A DNA stretch of 64,000 nt from Trichuris trichiura (GCA_037903355.1 JBAJFE010000014.1:4588001-4652000); one strand, 5' to 3'. Counted from the first letter of the stretch, positions 1 to 12,896 are shown. The notes: generated from the letters alone by a model not told the origin. Made by a program: numbers and translations.

Positions 1-179
1 GAGGCAAGGCAGTTTCAAGTGAACGGACGATTAGCATTCACAGGAAACTGACTAATCAGAATTGATCTAGACTTGAGCAATGAGCGTCGTCGTCATTGGG
101 CCAATCACTACCACCCTTCACTGACGTAGGGGAGTTCGTATAGGCCGTGAAATACGGTAGTTTCTATGGTACAGATGCA

Positions 180-655
180 TTATCTATGGCATGCATAACT
201 TCATGCTTGGAATATGCACAGAAACTATGACATGTACATGGTTTAGATTGCATATAAAGAAGGCATTTATAATATCTACCCTCCCTACGGCATGCATGTG
301 GTGTCTATTTTGTTTATATTTGTATAGAAGGAATATTTAGTGTATATATGGCCTACACATGGCATACATTGCTTATAAATGAGACATTTGTGATATACAC
401 GGTCTCCAGCTGGACGTGAAGTATCTATGGCAAGTATACCTGCGCACAGGACATACTTATGTCATATGTGGTATGCAAGTGGTACAAATTGTTTTTAAAT
501 AGATGATGTATAGTATCTCGAATCTCCAGGCGCATTTATAGTGCCTACAGTTCACATTATTACACGAAGCAAAACTTTATGGCTCTTATAGAATACGCGT
601 GAGATGCATTGCTTATGAAGAAGCTATTTGTAATGTCTAGTCTCTCTACACTACA
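180..655. repeat. Degenerate tandem repeat, period about 120 bp
   Basis: Related blocks (roughly 'attgcttataaa..gacatttgtgatat...tctcc') recur near 247, 367, 487 and 608, a spacing of 120-121 bp. They are rich in CATG and ATAT words. A diverged copy in the opposite orientation lies at about 1180-1290, so the array is partly mirrored around the foldback element at 787-1162. No coding signal. The repeat is seen directly; its origin is unknown. Confidence 0.65.
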
Positions 656-786
656 CATGCGTATATCGCATGCATGTCATATATGCTATAAATATGTCCT
701 CCAGCAAGTGCATATGCCGCAGAGTTTGCACGTGTAGCTGTAGACCCTGCATATCACAAATATCCAATTTAAAAGCAATGTACATT

Positions 787-1162
787 TTCATCACTACTTT
801 ATACGGTATGTTTTCTTGCCCGATGATAGGTTCTGAAATTAAACCGAAGCAGATGCCCTACCAACGGATGGATGAGCAATTATTAAGGAAAAATACAGAA
901 CAAACACTTAACAGTTCGTAGCTTTCGGGACTAACCTTGTCCCATCGTCAGCGATAGTGGTAATGGTCTGGACAAGGTTAGTCCTGAAAGCTACGAACTG
1001 TTAAGTGTTTGTTCTGTATTTTTCCTTAATAATTGCTCATCCATCCGTTGGTAGGGCATTTGCTTCAGTTTAATTTCAGAACCCATCAACGGGCAAGAAA
1101 ACATACCGTATAAAGTAGTGATGAAAATCCATTGCCCCGTTAAGAAGCACCCCGTCTTCAAG
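787..1162. mobile_element. PLE-derived foldback element (E1) with 13-bp direct repeats
   Basis: Two inverted arms (about 787-942 and 973-1135) pair over about 150 bp around a short spacer. The right side carries an extra single-sided terminus ending in TCTTCAAG, as in the other members of the family. AGCAATGTACATT occurs on both sides, at 774-786 and 1163-1175, and reads as a target-site duplication. The left arm holds a well-formed hammerhead-like core on the minus strand; in the right arm the CTGA box is lost. It sits inside the 120-bp repeat array. Confidence 0.75.
915..954 (-). ncRNA. Hammerhead-ribozyme-like motif (E1, left arm)
   Basis: On the minus strand: CTGACGA, then one extra T, a GGGAC/GTCCC stem II with a 7-base loop, GAAA, then GCT, A (position 17) and CGA pairing with TCG as stem I. 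This fits C3-A9, G12-A14 and an NUH cleavage site (CUA) of a type I hammerhead with a two-base stem III. The base inserted after A9 departs from the minimal consensus. Activity is inferred, not shown. Confidence 0.6.
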
Positions 1163-1300
1163 AGCAATGTACATTGTGGATATCCCGTATACACACCAGC
1201 AGTGATACCTTGTGTATTCCATACACACGCTAAATAATCCCTCTATGCAAATATAAACAGCATAGGTACTACGTGGGTGCTGTATGGCTTTTAAAGTCTT

Positions 1301-1889
1301 TAACGAAGCAGGCAAGAAACAGTTAACAGCTTTTAAATGAGTGCGTATAACGATGTTTCTGTAGAATGTTTGTGTGAAATCAACTTTTAACCTTTTCATG
1401 TATTTTGAAAACGTATTTTAGAAATAACGTTTATGTTAGACGAAACAAAGAAGAGACATTCGATTCTCTGACCTATTGCTGGGCCCGCGTTGTCTAAATA
1501 AATGTTCCACAGTACTCAGCAAATGAGAAATCATTTCCATTTGACTGGTTTCTTTTACTAGTGTCGGCTATGTGTGAGGGACAATCTTATAAGCCAGTTT
1601 CCAGTATTGTTTTGTTCTTGCAGAAAAGTTAAAGATATTCTTTTAGTTTGCAGCTGTTGATGAGACGAAAGCGCTTTCTTCGCTCAAAAAATAGTAAATG
1701 CGCATTATTAATTTGAGGTAAGCATTTCAAGGTGAAATAACTTTAGCGTAAAATTAAGTAGTTTGGCGTAATCATAGGTTTAAATAAATAAATGCATTAG
1801 CGATGTACAATAATTCATGGCGGATTTGTTTGAAGCGTAGAGAACATTCGATACATTCAAAAATAGTTTGATAAAAGCATTCATTCCGC
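1301..1889. other. Intergenic, no feature recognised
   Basis: AT-rich sequence downstream of the minus-strand channel gene. It should hold the 3' untranslated region of that gene. I could not place a poly(A) signal with confidence and see no open frame of note. Confidence 0.5.
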
Positions 1890-4800
1890 TTAGACATTGG
1901 TTTCAACGTGAGCATTTTTCAACTTCGTTTCCAACGCTGCAATTCTGTCCTGGAGCGTTTGTTGCTCCTTTTCATACTGGTCGACGATAAGCTCGTAGCG
2001 CCGTTTGACATCTTCAATCTGGTCGGTAAAATACCTGGAAAGATTATCCATAATGTCTTCTTCTTCCTGCACGTTTTCGTCGAGTAAATTGTCCTTTCTT
2101 AAAATTTCTTTGCCTTTCATTATAAGCATTTTTCTTGCCTCTGGGTAGTAGCGTAGCACGCTCCAAAGATCATCCTTGGACAGCGCGAATAAGTTTGAAT
2201 ATCCGACGCTGCGTATGTTTGCCGTGCGACGGTTTCCATTTTTGTTACCCGCAATGTTCAGAATGCTTAGCTCACCAAAAACAGCTCCTTCGCTGAGGGT
2301 GGCAAATACTTTTGAACCGTCGTCAGAGACAACGTTGAGTTTTCCTTCCTTGACGATGTACATTTCCTTTCCCACGTCTCCCTTCTTGCATATATAATCA
2401 CCTGGACTGAATACTTGTAACTGAAGAGCCAATACAAGCTCAACAAGAAGCCCAGCTTCGCAGTCCTGAAAAATTGTCACCTTACGAAGCGTGCTGAAAT
2501 GAACATGTATTGCAATTTCAGCTCTCAACTTTGGCGGTAGGGTTTTTAGCGCTGAATCGCTGCCAAGGTTGATTTTTCGCGACCATTGATAGTCAAACCA
2601 TGTTATCACTCTTTTTTGCAGATCACGATCGACCTTATGTGACTCCATGAATTGCTTGATAGAGTCCATTCTGGACTGAAATTCTGTTCTTGCGGCATTC
2701 ATGTTTGTTATCATGCTACCTATGTTTCCTACCAACGTGGCGAATATGAGTACACCAATTAAGTAATCCACCGTATTGAATAAAATTTCTTCGTCCCTTT
2801 CAGGGTACGGAGTTTCCCCGATAGTAGTTAATGTTAAGGTTGACCAGTAAAAACTGTAGAAGTAGCGACGACTGAAAGAATCAGTCAAAGTGTTGTTGTC
2901 GTAGACCCATTGATCAGAACCAAGTCCTATTGCTTCACTGACAGCAAAATACAGGCAAGCATTTAGATGAATGATAACTAGTATGCAGCTGATTAGAGTG
3001 AACAGGCGAAATGCGTTTGGCCAGCTGGTTCGGGATTCTGTCCTTTCAGCAAACTCAAGAACAATCGGAAACTTGAAAAGGCGATTCAGCCGAGCCGTAG
3101 GATTAGCTAATCCCGTGAAAACGTAGAATACGTCGGTTGGTAGGATACTAATCGAGTCTAGCTTAAACCGGGTACTTTTCATGTAATTAATGGCCAGTTT
3201 CCGTAGGTCTCGTACAATTAGTCCTTGTTCAAGATAACCTACAAGAAGAAGATTTTAAGGCAATTATTAAATGTCAAGCGTAAATGGAAGCAACGTTCGC
3301 TTCAAATGTTTCAAAAGCTATTACGCGACACAGTTTGCAAGTAATTCTAAGAATTCGACATTGAAGAATACCTTTTCACAACGCAGTCAATCATAAGAGT
3401 TTTACCACTGCTGCTCTACTTTTCACATGATGTTCTGCAATAAGAGAGAGAGAGGGAGAGAGGAAATAAGCATTTTTATTTGCAAGATAAACTGCTGCAT
3501 AACGCTGCCGGACGACCAGTATGAGGGAGCAAAGTCGGTGCTATCGTTTTCTGATTAAGCTTGATAATCAGTAGTTGAAGGAATTCGCGCTTGCTTACGG
3601 ATTATCGCGTTTTCCCTGGCTCAGCCACTTCAGAGTCTACTTTTTCATTATAGATTTTTCCAATGCCTCTTGCTTCCCATTGCTCGCTCTATCATTCTTT
3701 TCACTCATTTAATTTCCTTGGTTTCATTGCTTTTCACCTTATCAGGCAACAAATAGAAGCGTTAATTTTGTATACCCAACTTTAGTGGAAGCTGTTCCCA
3801 CTGCCGGTTCGATCTGACTTACTACTGCTGTTCCGCCCTGCCGTCACTCTGCTTGTGAAAGTTTCATAACTCACCTTTCTCCTATCTGATTTTTAAAAGC
3901 CACTGGTTTGTCAGGTTTTTTCAGGAATATTGCAAGTGCCGAGCGTGCCTTTCCCCATTTTGTTACATCTTTCTCTTTAGCAAGCAAAGTAACCGTATAC
4001 ATGTCACTCAGTTTTTCTGATTCTTTCCTATTCACCATTCGTTTGTTCGCCAGGCAACCCCAAACCAGAATTGTGAATTACTATTGCGCGGAGCACAGTT
4101 GCCTGAGAGAAAACGTAAAAGGAATATTAGGAGTAGGGCTGCTAAGCAATGGATGTATCTTTCGAACCATGCTAAAGTAAAAACATAATGAGTCGAAATC
4201 AACGGTCGCTGTATATTCTACACTATTTAGTTAGTGTACCTGACGAGTCCTGAAAGTTATGGACATTTAACATTTTTACATTTATCAACAGTCATCTGTC
4301 GTTATAAAACTCAAAGACATATAAAGCTTTCCGTTGAATAACGCAAGGCTCAGTACGCGGTTAGCCGCGTCGTAAAAGTTCAGTGTATGGCTTTCTGACT
4401 TCCTGGTAATTATTAATAAGCAAATTATCATTCAGTATCGCCCATCTTGTTGTGCATATGCCATTCAGTTCCGCAATAATCTTTCCTATGTTATTCTGCA
4501 TAAGGAATGATTACGAAATGGCGTTGATGACGAATACGCACACATGCACAACAAGCCAACCTATTTAAGTGAATGCTGCGCGGAAACATAGGAGACTCAC
4601 CAGTACGAAACTTCACGATTATGTCAAATATGTAAACCATATCACATAAGTAATCAATCGCCAGCCATGCGGTTATGTAACTTTCTTGGTATTCATTGAA
4701 AACGGAACGAAGCACGACAGTTATCACGTTGTAAGTCACCGTGACACTAACGATTGCAGTCCAATAATAATAAGCATTTCCGTATGGTACGACAACTTTT

Positions 4801-6465
4801 GACTGCAGCCAGCTGAAACATGTCGCAAATTGTAGATAATGCAAATTCCGTTAATGAGTATAACATGTCAAAATGTTTTAGAAAGGCATTAGACGGTCTT
4901 AACATTCCGATCACCATTAACTGTCTTGCTTCAACATGATTACGATGGACAAATAAGTTTGAATGTGTTTCTGATGGGAAAGTTGAAAATAAGTGAACTT
5001 ACGTAATTTTAAAATAAAACTGCAAACGATGGTATGTGGCTTTTCTTTCAACTCATTGGAGATCCGCTGAATGAACGGCGGGCTTAAGTTTGATAGGCTG
5101 CGTCATCAACAAACACATCCCCCAGCCTTTGCTAATAGCATGCCCACGTAGAATTAAATTAGATTAAGTATGAAGGTCAATTTCACTGTTCTTACTGTAC
5201 CAGTGGTGACAAACACCTTTGAAAAAAAGTTTTAGATGGCGTAGGTAATGGAGAAGAGGATGTTTTTTGCGCTAAGGACACAGGAGACGCTCTTCCCGAA
5301 AAGCTTACAAATTTAACTTCTTGCTGTTAGTGATAATTATTAATAAAACAGGCTTTTTAAAACGCGTGTCTGGAACTGCCAAACTTTAAACAAATGGACT
5401 GTTTCGCCATCCTCATCATTATCACCAGAAATGGTCCCGTCATACCAATCTGTAGCATAGAACACAATTAAGTCGAGTAGATTTCCAGGAGTAGAGGAAC
5501 GAAATTTAAGATTAGCTACATGAGCAACTGACTATGACACTGTGCACGTAGAGCGCGCAATAACTTTCAAGGGCGAGCCTAAGGCTGCATCAAGTCTTTT
5601 ATGTAAATATTCTGTTGCCATGCAGATAAACATTCGACAGCAAGAATGTCTGAAGGCATCTTAAAAACGTGACATTCTCGCTGTTTCCCTTATGATCTGA
5701 TTAAGTGAAACTGATGGAACGCTTGCATAAAAGTCTCTAGACGTGCTGTGACGTAGCCTATGTTCCATGAAAGTGAAATGGGATGGAAAATGGTAAATAC
5801 AATACTCAGCAGAAGGCGACAGATGTTAATAGCGGTATTAGTATTAGTTCTTAAAGATTTTGCTTTTTCTAAAACATTAACTGGGTTATACCTCTTTCAC
5901 AATCCGCTGGCTAATGCAGTTACCCATTTTACGCAAGCTTCTTACTTTTAACTAACTTGTTTTCCGCCCGCAGTATATGACGTTGTATTAATATAATGCT
6001 TTAGCATTCTTCAACATAGTAGTTCCATATGGCACAAAACGATGTGCATCACAAACAGTGAAGATAGACATCCAGTCACCTCAAGAAGTTAACTAAAAAA
6101 TTTGATCTACTTTATTGTCTCCAGTGCGGAGAACGTCTGATGTGTCACAAGGAGTCTATATTCACTGAAAACCTACGTGTATACTGCTTAGCATTAAACC
6201 CTCATTCTTCGGTGGTCAAAACATGGTCAGAATTCAGACGAAATTAGGACAAACGCTGATGTCGTTAGGAGTGATGTGATCCAGCGTTATTTTTTATGTC
6301 GCTGGTATAGCATTTGACTTACCCAAGAAAACCAGACCTCTTCACTTCGTCTGCGTACGCTGCGGCAGCGCACCCAACGGCAAATTTTTTGATGAATTCA
6401 TCATCTTTTTCACTTTTGCTGCTAAGAACCTTGTTGCTTCTCCAGTTGGCAAGACGATCAAATGA
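1890..6465 (-). CDS. Cyclic nucleotide-gated cation channel, alpha subunit (CNGA/TAX-4 family), 5' partial
   Basis: Exons found (5' to 3'): 6323-6465, 4601-4812, 1890-3238; joined they keep frame and encode 567 aa to the stop. Donor/acceptor pairs are consensus and phases match (GG|C and G|GT). The product is a tetrameric cation channel opened by cGMP or cAMP in the plasma membrane, typically of sensory neurons. Visible: S1 (YYYWTA), S2 with DYLCD, the RTGYLEQGL segment, S4-S5 with RLNRL, pore TLTLTTIGETP, C-linker QRMDSIKQF-like helices, and a cyclic-nucleotide-binding domain with FGELSIL and NRRTAN, then a C-terminal coiled coil. The pore GET motif marks an alpha-type, homomer-capable subunit. 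Upstream N-terminal exons were not found; they may lie between 6.5 and 9.1 kb. Introns of 1.36 and 1.5 kb are long for this window. Confidence 0.88.
3443..3462. repeat. (GA)n microsatellite
   Basis: A short run of AG dinucleotides with one G interruption, inside the long intron of the channel gene. No role seen. Confidence 0.8.
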
Positions 6466-9146
6466 CTGAAAATAAGAACATTGCTTCATATGGCATTCTT
6501 GATAATTTAAAGTAAGTGCATTCCTATTGGTTTAACTTGCGAAGGAATCATAATATTAATAATTGTTCCCTACTTCACAAAGTGTAGGCAACAGGTAGGC
6601 AATTCAAAAATGGCCGTAGGCAAGCTTAAGAATTCAAATGCGATTTCAGTCAATACGAAAAGAACAAGAACTGCTTCATTAGTAGCCTGGTAACTGCCCA
6701 CAAAGGGAGGGCAACAGCAGGATAGGGAAGAGCGGGAAATCCTGAGAAATTTAGTCTGCAAGAGAGTGCCTGTGTCCAGGGAAGACTGGGAAATACGTAT
6801 CTAGGATATCTTCAGCAACGCTAACGAATTATCTACATTAACAGGCATGCGCTTGTTGCTGGTCAAGCAATATTTAATTGATCCAGTTTAAAGTTAGTGC
6901 AAAATGTACAATTATTCCTAATAGTACCCACAGTTTTGGCTGTATTGGCAAATGCTTTCCGTTGACATTTCATTATCTGCGATGTTGTATTTATTTAGTG
7001 TCAATACATTCGTTGTCACAAGTAGGTTACAGCCTTTTCAAAAATCAAGCATTTCTCTGCAAAGAAGCACGTTAAAGTTTGCAGAGTAAGATTTACTAAT
7101 ACGTAATCCCGAATTGGCTAGTCGTTCTCTGTCCTGAAAAAGTGTGTATATGTGACAAGTTTGCATCGTTTTGGTAAAACATGGGTATCTTTCGTGGCTT
7201 CTTTTCAAAAGCACGTAACAGAGAATATACTGGAGCTGAGATCTTCCTCGAATCTATTTGCCAAAAGGAAGATCAGCATCGACCTCATCAAACTACACTT
7301 TATTTGCGAGAAAAGTGGCTGAAAATTGCATAAAAGAAAGGAGTGACGTTTTCACAAAACTGACAGAAACAACTTCACGCGCCTTTAGTGACAATAAACA
7401 CGATCCAGCTACTGTACTGGGAAGAGGTGGAACTCGTCAGACATTGCTCCATTAGGTTACATCCTCTGCTGGTTAATGCAGCATTCTTAGTCCGGACAGC
7501 TCTGGTAAAATCGAAGAAGCCCAAACAGGGTGATTGACTTCTTTTATAATTCTTCTACCTTCCCTAGCAGGTTTTGTCTGATAGATCCTATTTTCTTTTC
7601 CCGCATAATCTGTTCTTCACTAAATCACCTATTGATGCAGCCATAAACTTCGGCGCTTTCGGGTCTCACATGACAAATCACCTGCGAAACTGAGTTAGAT
7701 CTTTTTATTTACAGCCCGTTTGGTTTAAAACCAACGGTTATCACGTTCGTTTCCTCTTTGTCACCCATTTGTTGTTGTGTTATTGCGATGGTTAGTCGGA
7801 CAGGCGCCCACTGACGCTGAAAGGCTCACGATAGAAGTGACAGCTTAGGTCTGTGCCGAAGTTGATCAGGCAATGGAATTTCCAAGCAGAATCATCTAAC
7901 CTGGCGAGTGACAACGCTTTTGCTCACGACGAACCGTATGAGGCCTAAATACCCCGTAGTTGACGCTTACATCAGCAAAAGATGTAATGAAAAACAAACG
8001 TTACTGCAAAAAAAGAAAAACCAATTTTTTGGATCAAAGCCCGTGACTTTTTACCACTGTGGCACCAGCACGCTGCCATATGGTTTGAAGAAGAGTGTTG
8101 CTTGCAACAGAGACTACTTTGAGTGATCAGTCTTTTCATCACTTCACTTTACGATTATCTTAACTGATATAAAATTAGTAAAACATCCAGTAAGATAAAC
8201 TCTACTGTAGAAGGAAATCAAGTTTTTAATTAATCTAGTGTAACTAAGGCTTTATCCTGGAGCATAGGTGTCAAATCATACGGGGTTATCAACGTCCAGC
8301 TAATCTTTTTGTTCATCAAAGGTCTGCCACAGGCAGTTATAAAGAATACATTGCCCACGGGAAGCTAGCAAATAATCATGCTAGAGTACGTAGCTAGGAG
8401 CAGCGGTTAAAGTATTACCACATTTGCAATGACAGGCTGCTTAAAGTGTTTTGTTTTGCTGAGTCAATTGCAGTTGGGGTAATTTTAGCAAGTCACTTGG
8501 GACTGTAAGGATGCTAATGATTGCAACAGCAAATGCTTTCTAAAAGCATAAGTATCGCACCTGAAGTTCAAAAATGCAAGCAACTCAGTGAAAGATTAGG
8601 CAATGGGCTCAACTGAATTTGGCCGAAACAAACAATTTAGAGAGTTCTTCCGGCCGACTAATTAACTGAGAGCACGAACTCAGTTATTGCTGAACTTATC
8701 CGCTGGAGTTGCTGAGTGAACTATAATAGTCCGAGTCGTCGTCCATTCAGCGAAAACGGCAATTATTATATGTTAGTAGTTTCTATGGCAGCGTATCATC
8801 CCACAGGAACCTTGTGCTTTGGCTGCTAACGAAAAATAAGGAACTAGCTACAGTAAACAATATCATTAATTTGCCTGCAACACACGCATCATGCTTATTT
8901 TAATCTTGCGAAGGCTGCATAAAATCTGCTTCGCAACTTTGTGAAAGTAAAATCAAATATGGGAATCAGTCAAGAATCCTGTAATCAGCTTACCAGAGGG
9001 CCATGCAATCTCACTGAAAGGAGGTGAAACTTAATATCCGTCCATATTGAAAACAAGATTCAGAATAGTAAGTTCCAAATCGACGAAACTCTCAACAAAC
9101 ACGGAACAACTTTTTAATCAGCATGCATTCCCTACTGCTTAAGAAC
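6466..9146. other. No gene assigned; may hold 5' exons of the channel gene
   Basis: No protein family is recognisable on either strand. Small open frames (for example 7258-7455 and 7908-8126 plus) have no splice context or domain. The channel gene's start codon and N-terminal exons would be expected upstream of 6465 on the minus strand, so this region is the likeliest place for them. Confidence 0.45.
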
Positions 9147-9226
9147 AAGAAGTGCTCATCATGTTGAAATTGTCTTTTATTACGGATTTTTCTCCCGTTG
9201 TAAATTAAAACAAAAAGATCGTTTCT

Positions 9227-9266
9227 TCCGAAGCTTTCGGGTCTGCCGCGACCCGTCTTCAGCGGA
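9227..9266 (-). ncRNA. Hammerhead-ribozyme-like motif (E2, left copy)
   Basis: On the minus strand: TCCG, CTGAAGA, C, stem II GGGTC/GACCC with loop GCGGCA, GAAA, GCT, T, CGGA. TCCG/CGGA forms stem I. Predicted cleavage is between the T after GCT and CGGA. It lies 3' of the RT frame on the same strand. AGCT as stem III is palindromic and leaves no loop, so activity would need two motifs pairing; tiny stem III is known for PLE hammerheads. Confidence 0.7.
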
Positions 9267-9488
9267 CCAGTTCAGTTTGTGGTGGTTACTGAGATGACAT
9301 TTGTCTTCCGTCACTTATCAACGTTTAAAACGAGAGTTTTAAAGTTCTTCATCTGTGTCTGTCAGCTGCCAATATTCCTGTAGAAATTTGTTGCTGCGTG
9401 GGCCTAGCTTGTAGTTTCGTTTTCAATTTTGTTCCAAAAGTGTGATTTGATTTTTCTTCTTCTTCAGTGTTGCCGTTCCCATTGATTT

Positions 9489-10791
9489 TTAGCTTGTGTG
9501 TCCACTATTAAGGGAACAACAATCGTGGAGTGTGATGATATTTGTCCATAAATCAGTAATGTCGGCACCTTGGTCTCGGTTGAAAGTCACATTGTTTCTA
9601 ATATAGAGAGCCTCTTTTAGTTTTCTTAGGTGTAGGTTACTTTCATAGCAAAGGGCTCTTGGACGGAGGGGCTGTTTGCAATTCACCGCATGTTCTACCA
9701 CCGCGGAAGCTTGAATTGCCTTTTCCATGGTTTTTGTTGGATCCAATATTGGTCTTCCGCGGTGAGGTATTGGGGAGTGCATATTGTGTAGTCTACTTTT
9801 TGCATTGTTGTAACTGTTTAGTTTCCTTATGTGTTCTTGGAACCGGTGTTCTAAAGTATTCCCTGTTTCGCCGACGTAAACTGCTGAACAAGAGCATTCG
9901 ATTGCGTAGATGAGACCCGTTCTTTCGTTTATGGGAATTTTTCTTTTGTCCGTCCGGAGAATTGATCTGAGATTGGGAGAATTTTTGAAAAAGACTCTGA
10001 AGCCCAATCTTTTACCTAGCTGAATAAACTTTTCGCCTAGTCCCGCCACATATGGAACAACTAGACGTGGATATAGTGGGGTATTAGGATCAGGAGCTTT
10101 ACCCTTGTGTAGCCTGTATTTGAATACTCGGTCAATGAAGGATTTAGGATAATGATTTTTGTAGAAGACTTTTCTAATATAGTTAAGTTCCGGCCGTAGA
10201 TATTCAGGGTCACAAATATTGATTGCCCTATCGACCATTCCGGAGAGGATTCCACGCATTACTGATCGTGGATGATGTGATGAGAAGTTGAGATATTGTT
10301 CAGTCTGCGTGGGTTTCCTATAGACTCTGGTTTTAAGCCCTTCATTTGTGCGAATAATAAGCACATCTAGAAAGGGAAGGCTTTTGTTTTCTTCTTTTTC
10401 CATGGTGAAGACTATCTGGTTTGGGCACATGTTGTTGAGGAATTGTAGAAATTGTTCTTCTTTTCCGGCCTTGATAATTACAAAGATATCGTCCACGTAT
10501 CTTTTGAAGAGGAGTGGGGCGATTTGTCTGTCTACGTTTTCGAAAATTCTTCTCTCAAGGTTTTCCATAAACACTTCTGCTAAGACTGGGGATAAAGAAC
10601 TGCCCATTGGGACTCCGCTGGATTGTTTGTAGTATTTATTGTCAAACGTGAAGTAATTACCATCTTGCATGCAAAAAGAAACCAGCTTGATAATGTGAAA
10701 GGGATTTAACTTTGTTCTGCTGGGTAGACTTGTATCTGCATTGAGGAGGCTATACAACATCTCCAATGTGTCTGGCACTGGAATGCTCGGG
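9489..10791 (-). CDS. PLE reverse transcriptase/GIY-YIG endonuclease, 5'-truncated copy
   Basis: The open frame of the left copy begins inside the RT domain; the first Met is at 10778. Visible: GVPMGSSLSP, the catalytic YVDDIF box, SLPFLDVLI, and a C-terminal GIY-YIG nuclease (GLIYAIE ... VYVGETG, then a conserved HRFQEH). The reading frame is open to the C-terminal SLNSGHTS. The RT lacks the N-terminal ADKG segment and the first catalytic Asp motif (SYDVKDLF), present in the right copy, so this protein alone should not be a working polymerase. Nearly identical in sequence to the right copy. Confidence 0.85.
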
Positions 10792-12612
10792 ATCAGGAAT
10801 AGTTTATCTTCAACTATCCTAGGTCACAGCTTTAACAACACTCCAAACTTAAACCGATACGAGATGAATTGCTTACGTCATCTAAGACAACAATCCAACA
10901 GAATTATCACAAAAGCAGATAAAGGTAATAGAATAGTTATACTGGACAGAAGCACCTACACTGAAAAAATGACAACTATATTAAACACAGAGAATTACAC
11001 ACCTCTACCAGCCGACCCTACAGAAGCCTCTCGGAAAAATCTCCGTTCTCTTCTCGTTACGTTTGCCGCAGAGACCAAAGAATCAGAAATATCCAAATTA
11101 GCAACACATCTTAAATTCGCGTCGAATTATAGACCCCCTGAGCTATACGGGCTTCCCAAAGTAAACAAACCGGATGTCCCACGAAGACCAATAGTATCTA
11201 CAATCAACAGCACTACAAGCGAACTCAGTCGATACTTAAAAAAGATCATCAAACCCTTAACCGGCAAAGAACCCTCTTTCGTCAAAAATAGCAAATCTTT
11301 CGTCAATGAAATACGTAACCATCACTTGAAACCCGATGAGATTCTGGTTAGTTACGATGTAAAAGATTTATTCCCGAGCATTCCAGTGCCAGACACATTG
11401 GAGATGTTGTACAGCCTCCTCAATGCAGATACAAGTCTACCCAGCAGAACAAAGTTAAATCCTTTTCACATTATCAAGCTGGTTTCTTTTTGCATGCAAG
11501 ATGGTAATTACTTCACCTTCGACAATAAATACTACAAACAATCCAGCGGAGTCCCAATGGGCAGTTCTTTATCCCCAGTCTTAGCAGAAGTTTTTATGGA
11601 AAACTTTGAGAGAAGAATTTTCGAAAACGTAGACAGACAAATCGCCCCACTCCTCTTCAAAAGATACGTGGACGATATCTTTGTAATTATCAAGGCCGGA
11701 AAAGAAGAACAATTTCTACAATTCCTCAACAACATGCGCCCAAACCAGATAGTCTTCACCATGGAAAAAGAAGAAAACAAAAGCCTTCCCTTTCTAGATG
11801 TGCTAATTATTCGCACAAATGAAGGGCTTAAAACCAGAGTCTATAGGAAACCCACGCAGACTGAACAATATCTCAACTTCTCATCACATCATCCACGATC
11901 AGTAATGCGTGGAATCCTCTCCGGAATGGTCGATAGGGCAATCAACATTTGTGACCCTGAATATCTACGGCCGGAACTTAACTATATTAGAAAAGTCTTC
12001 TACAAAAATCATTATCCTAAATCCTTCATTGACCGAGTATTCAAATACAAGCTACACAAGGGTAAAGCTCCTGATCCTAATACCCCACTATATCCACGTC
12101 TAGTTGTTCCATATGTGGCGGGACTAGGCGAAAAGTTTATTCAGCTAGGTAAAAGATTGGGCTTCAGAGTCTTTTTCAAAAATTCTCCCAGTCTCAGATC
12201 AATTCTCCGGACGGACAAAAGAAAAATTCCCATAAACGAAAGAACGGGTCTCATCTACGCAATCGAATGCTCTTGTTCAGCAGTTTACGTCGGCGAAACA
12301 GGGAATACTTTAGAACACCGGTTCCAAGAACACATAAGGAAACTAAACAGTTACAACAATGCAAAAAGTAGACTACACAATATGCACTCCCCAATACCTC
12401 GCCGCGGAAGACCAATATTGGATCCAACAAAAACCATGGAAAAGGCAATTCAAGCTTCCGCGGTGGTAGAACATGCGGTGAATTGCAAACAGCCCCTCCG
12501 TCCAAGAGCCCTTTGCTATGAAAGTAACCTACACCTAAGAAAACTAAAAGAGGCTCTCTATATTAGAAACAATGTGACTTTCAACCGAGACCAAGGGGCA
12601 GACATTAGCTGA
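10741..12612 (+). CDS. PLE reverse transcriptase/GIY-YIG endonuclease, near-complete copy
   Basis: A 623-codon frame. The first ~17 codons (10741-10791) are antisense of the left copy, so the true element sequence begins near 10792. Domains: RT N-terminal ADKG (residue ~58), first catalytic Asp motif SYDVKDLFPSIP (~204), GVPMGSSLSP (~270), YVDDIF (~308), then GIY-YIG endonuclease (~503-530). PLE proteins prime reverse transcription at nicked DNA. At 12606-12612 one extra base relative to the left copy (GACATTAGCTGA against GACATTACTGAT) causes an early stop and removes about 20 residues from the C-terminus; both catalytic domains are intact. The true start and any upstream exon are uncertain because the junction may truncate the 5' end. 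Confidence 0.88.
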   Translation: MRRLYNISNVSGTGMLGIRNSLSSTILGHSFNNTPNLNRYEMNCLRHLRQQSNRIITKADKGNRIVILDRSTYTEKMTTILNTENYTPLPADPTEASRKNLRSLLVTFAAETKESEISKLATHLKFASNYRPPELYGLPKVNKPDVPRRPIVSTINSTTSELSRYLKKIIKPLTGKEPSFVKNSKSFVNEIRNHHLKPDEILVSYDVKDLFPSIPVPDTLEMLYSLLNADTSLPSRTKLNPFHIIKLVSFCMQDGNYFTFDNKYYKQSSGVPMGSSLSPVLAEVFMENFERRIFENVDRQIAPLLFKRYVDDIFVIIKAGKEEQFLQFLNNMRPNQIVFTMEKEENKSLPFLDVLIIRTNEGLKTRVYRKPTQTEQYLNFSSHHPRSVMRGILSGMVDRAINICDPEYLRPELNYIRKVFYKNHYPKSFIDRVFKYKLHKGKAPDPNTPLYPRLVVPYVAGLGEKFIQLGKRLGFRVFFKNSPSLRSILRTDKRKIPINERTGLIYAIECSCSAVYVGETGNTLEHRFQEHIRKLNSYNNAKSRLHNMHSPIPRRGRPILDPTKTMEKAIQASAVVEHAVNCKQPLRPRALCYESNLHLRKLKEALYIRNNVTFNRDQGADIS

Positions 12613-12896
12613 TTTATGGACAAATATCATCACACTCCACAATTGTTGTTCCCTTAATAGTGGACACACAAGCTAAAAATCAATGGGAACTGCAACACTG
12701 AAGAAGAAAAATCAAATCACACTTTTGGAACAAAAATTGAAAACGAAACTACAAGCTAGGCCCACGCAGCAACAAATTTCTACAGGAATATTGGCAGCTG
12801 ACAGACACAGATGAAGAACTTTAAAACTCTCGTTTTAAACGTTGATAAGTGACGGAAGACAAATGTCATCTCAGTAACCACCACAAACTGAACTGG

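Noticed and set aside
3803..3830. GGTTCGATCTGAC resembling a tRNA T-arm
   Set aside because: No matching D-arm, anticodon stem or acceptor stem could be folded around it.
9659..9913. Plus-strand frame opposite the PLE RT (and its mirror at 12251-12505)
   Set aside because: Antisense shadow of the GIY-YIG coding region.
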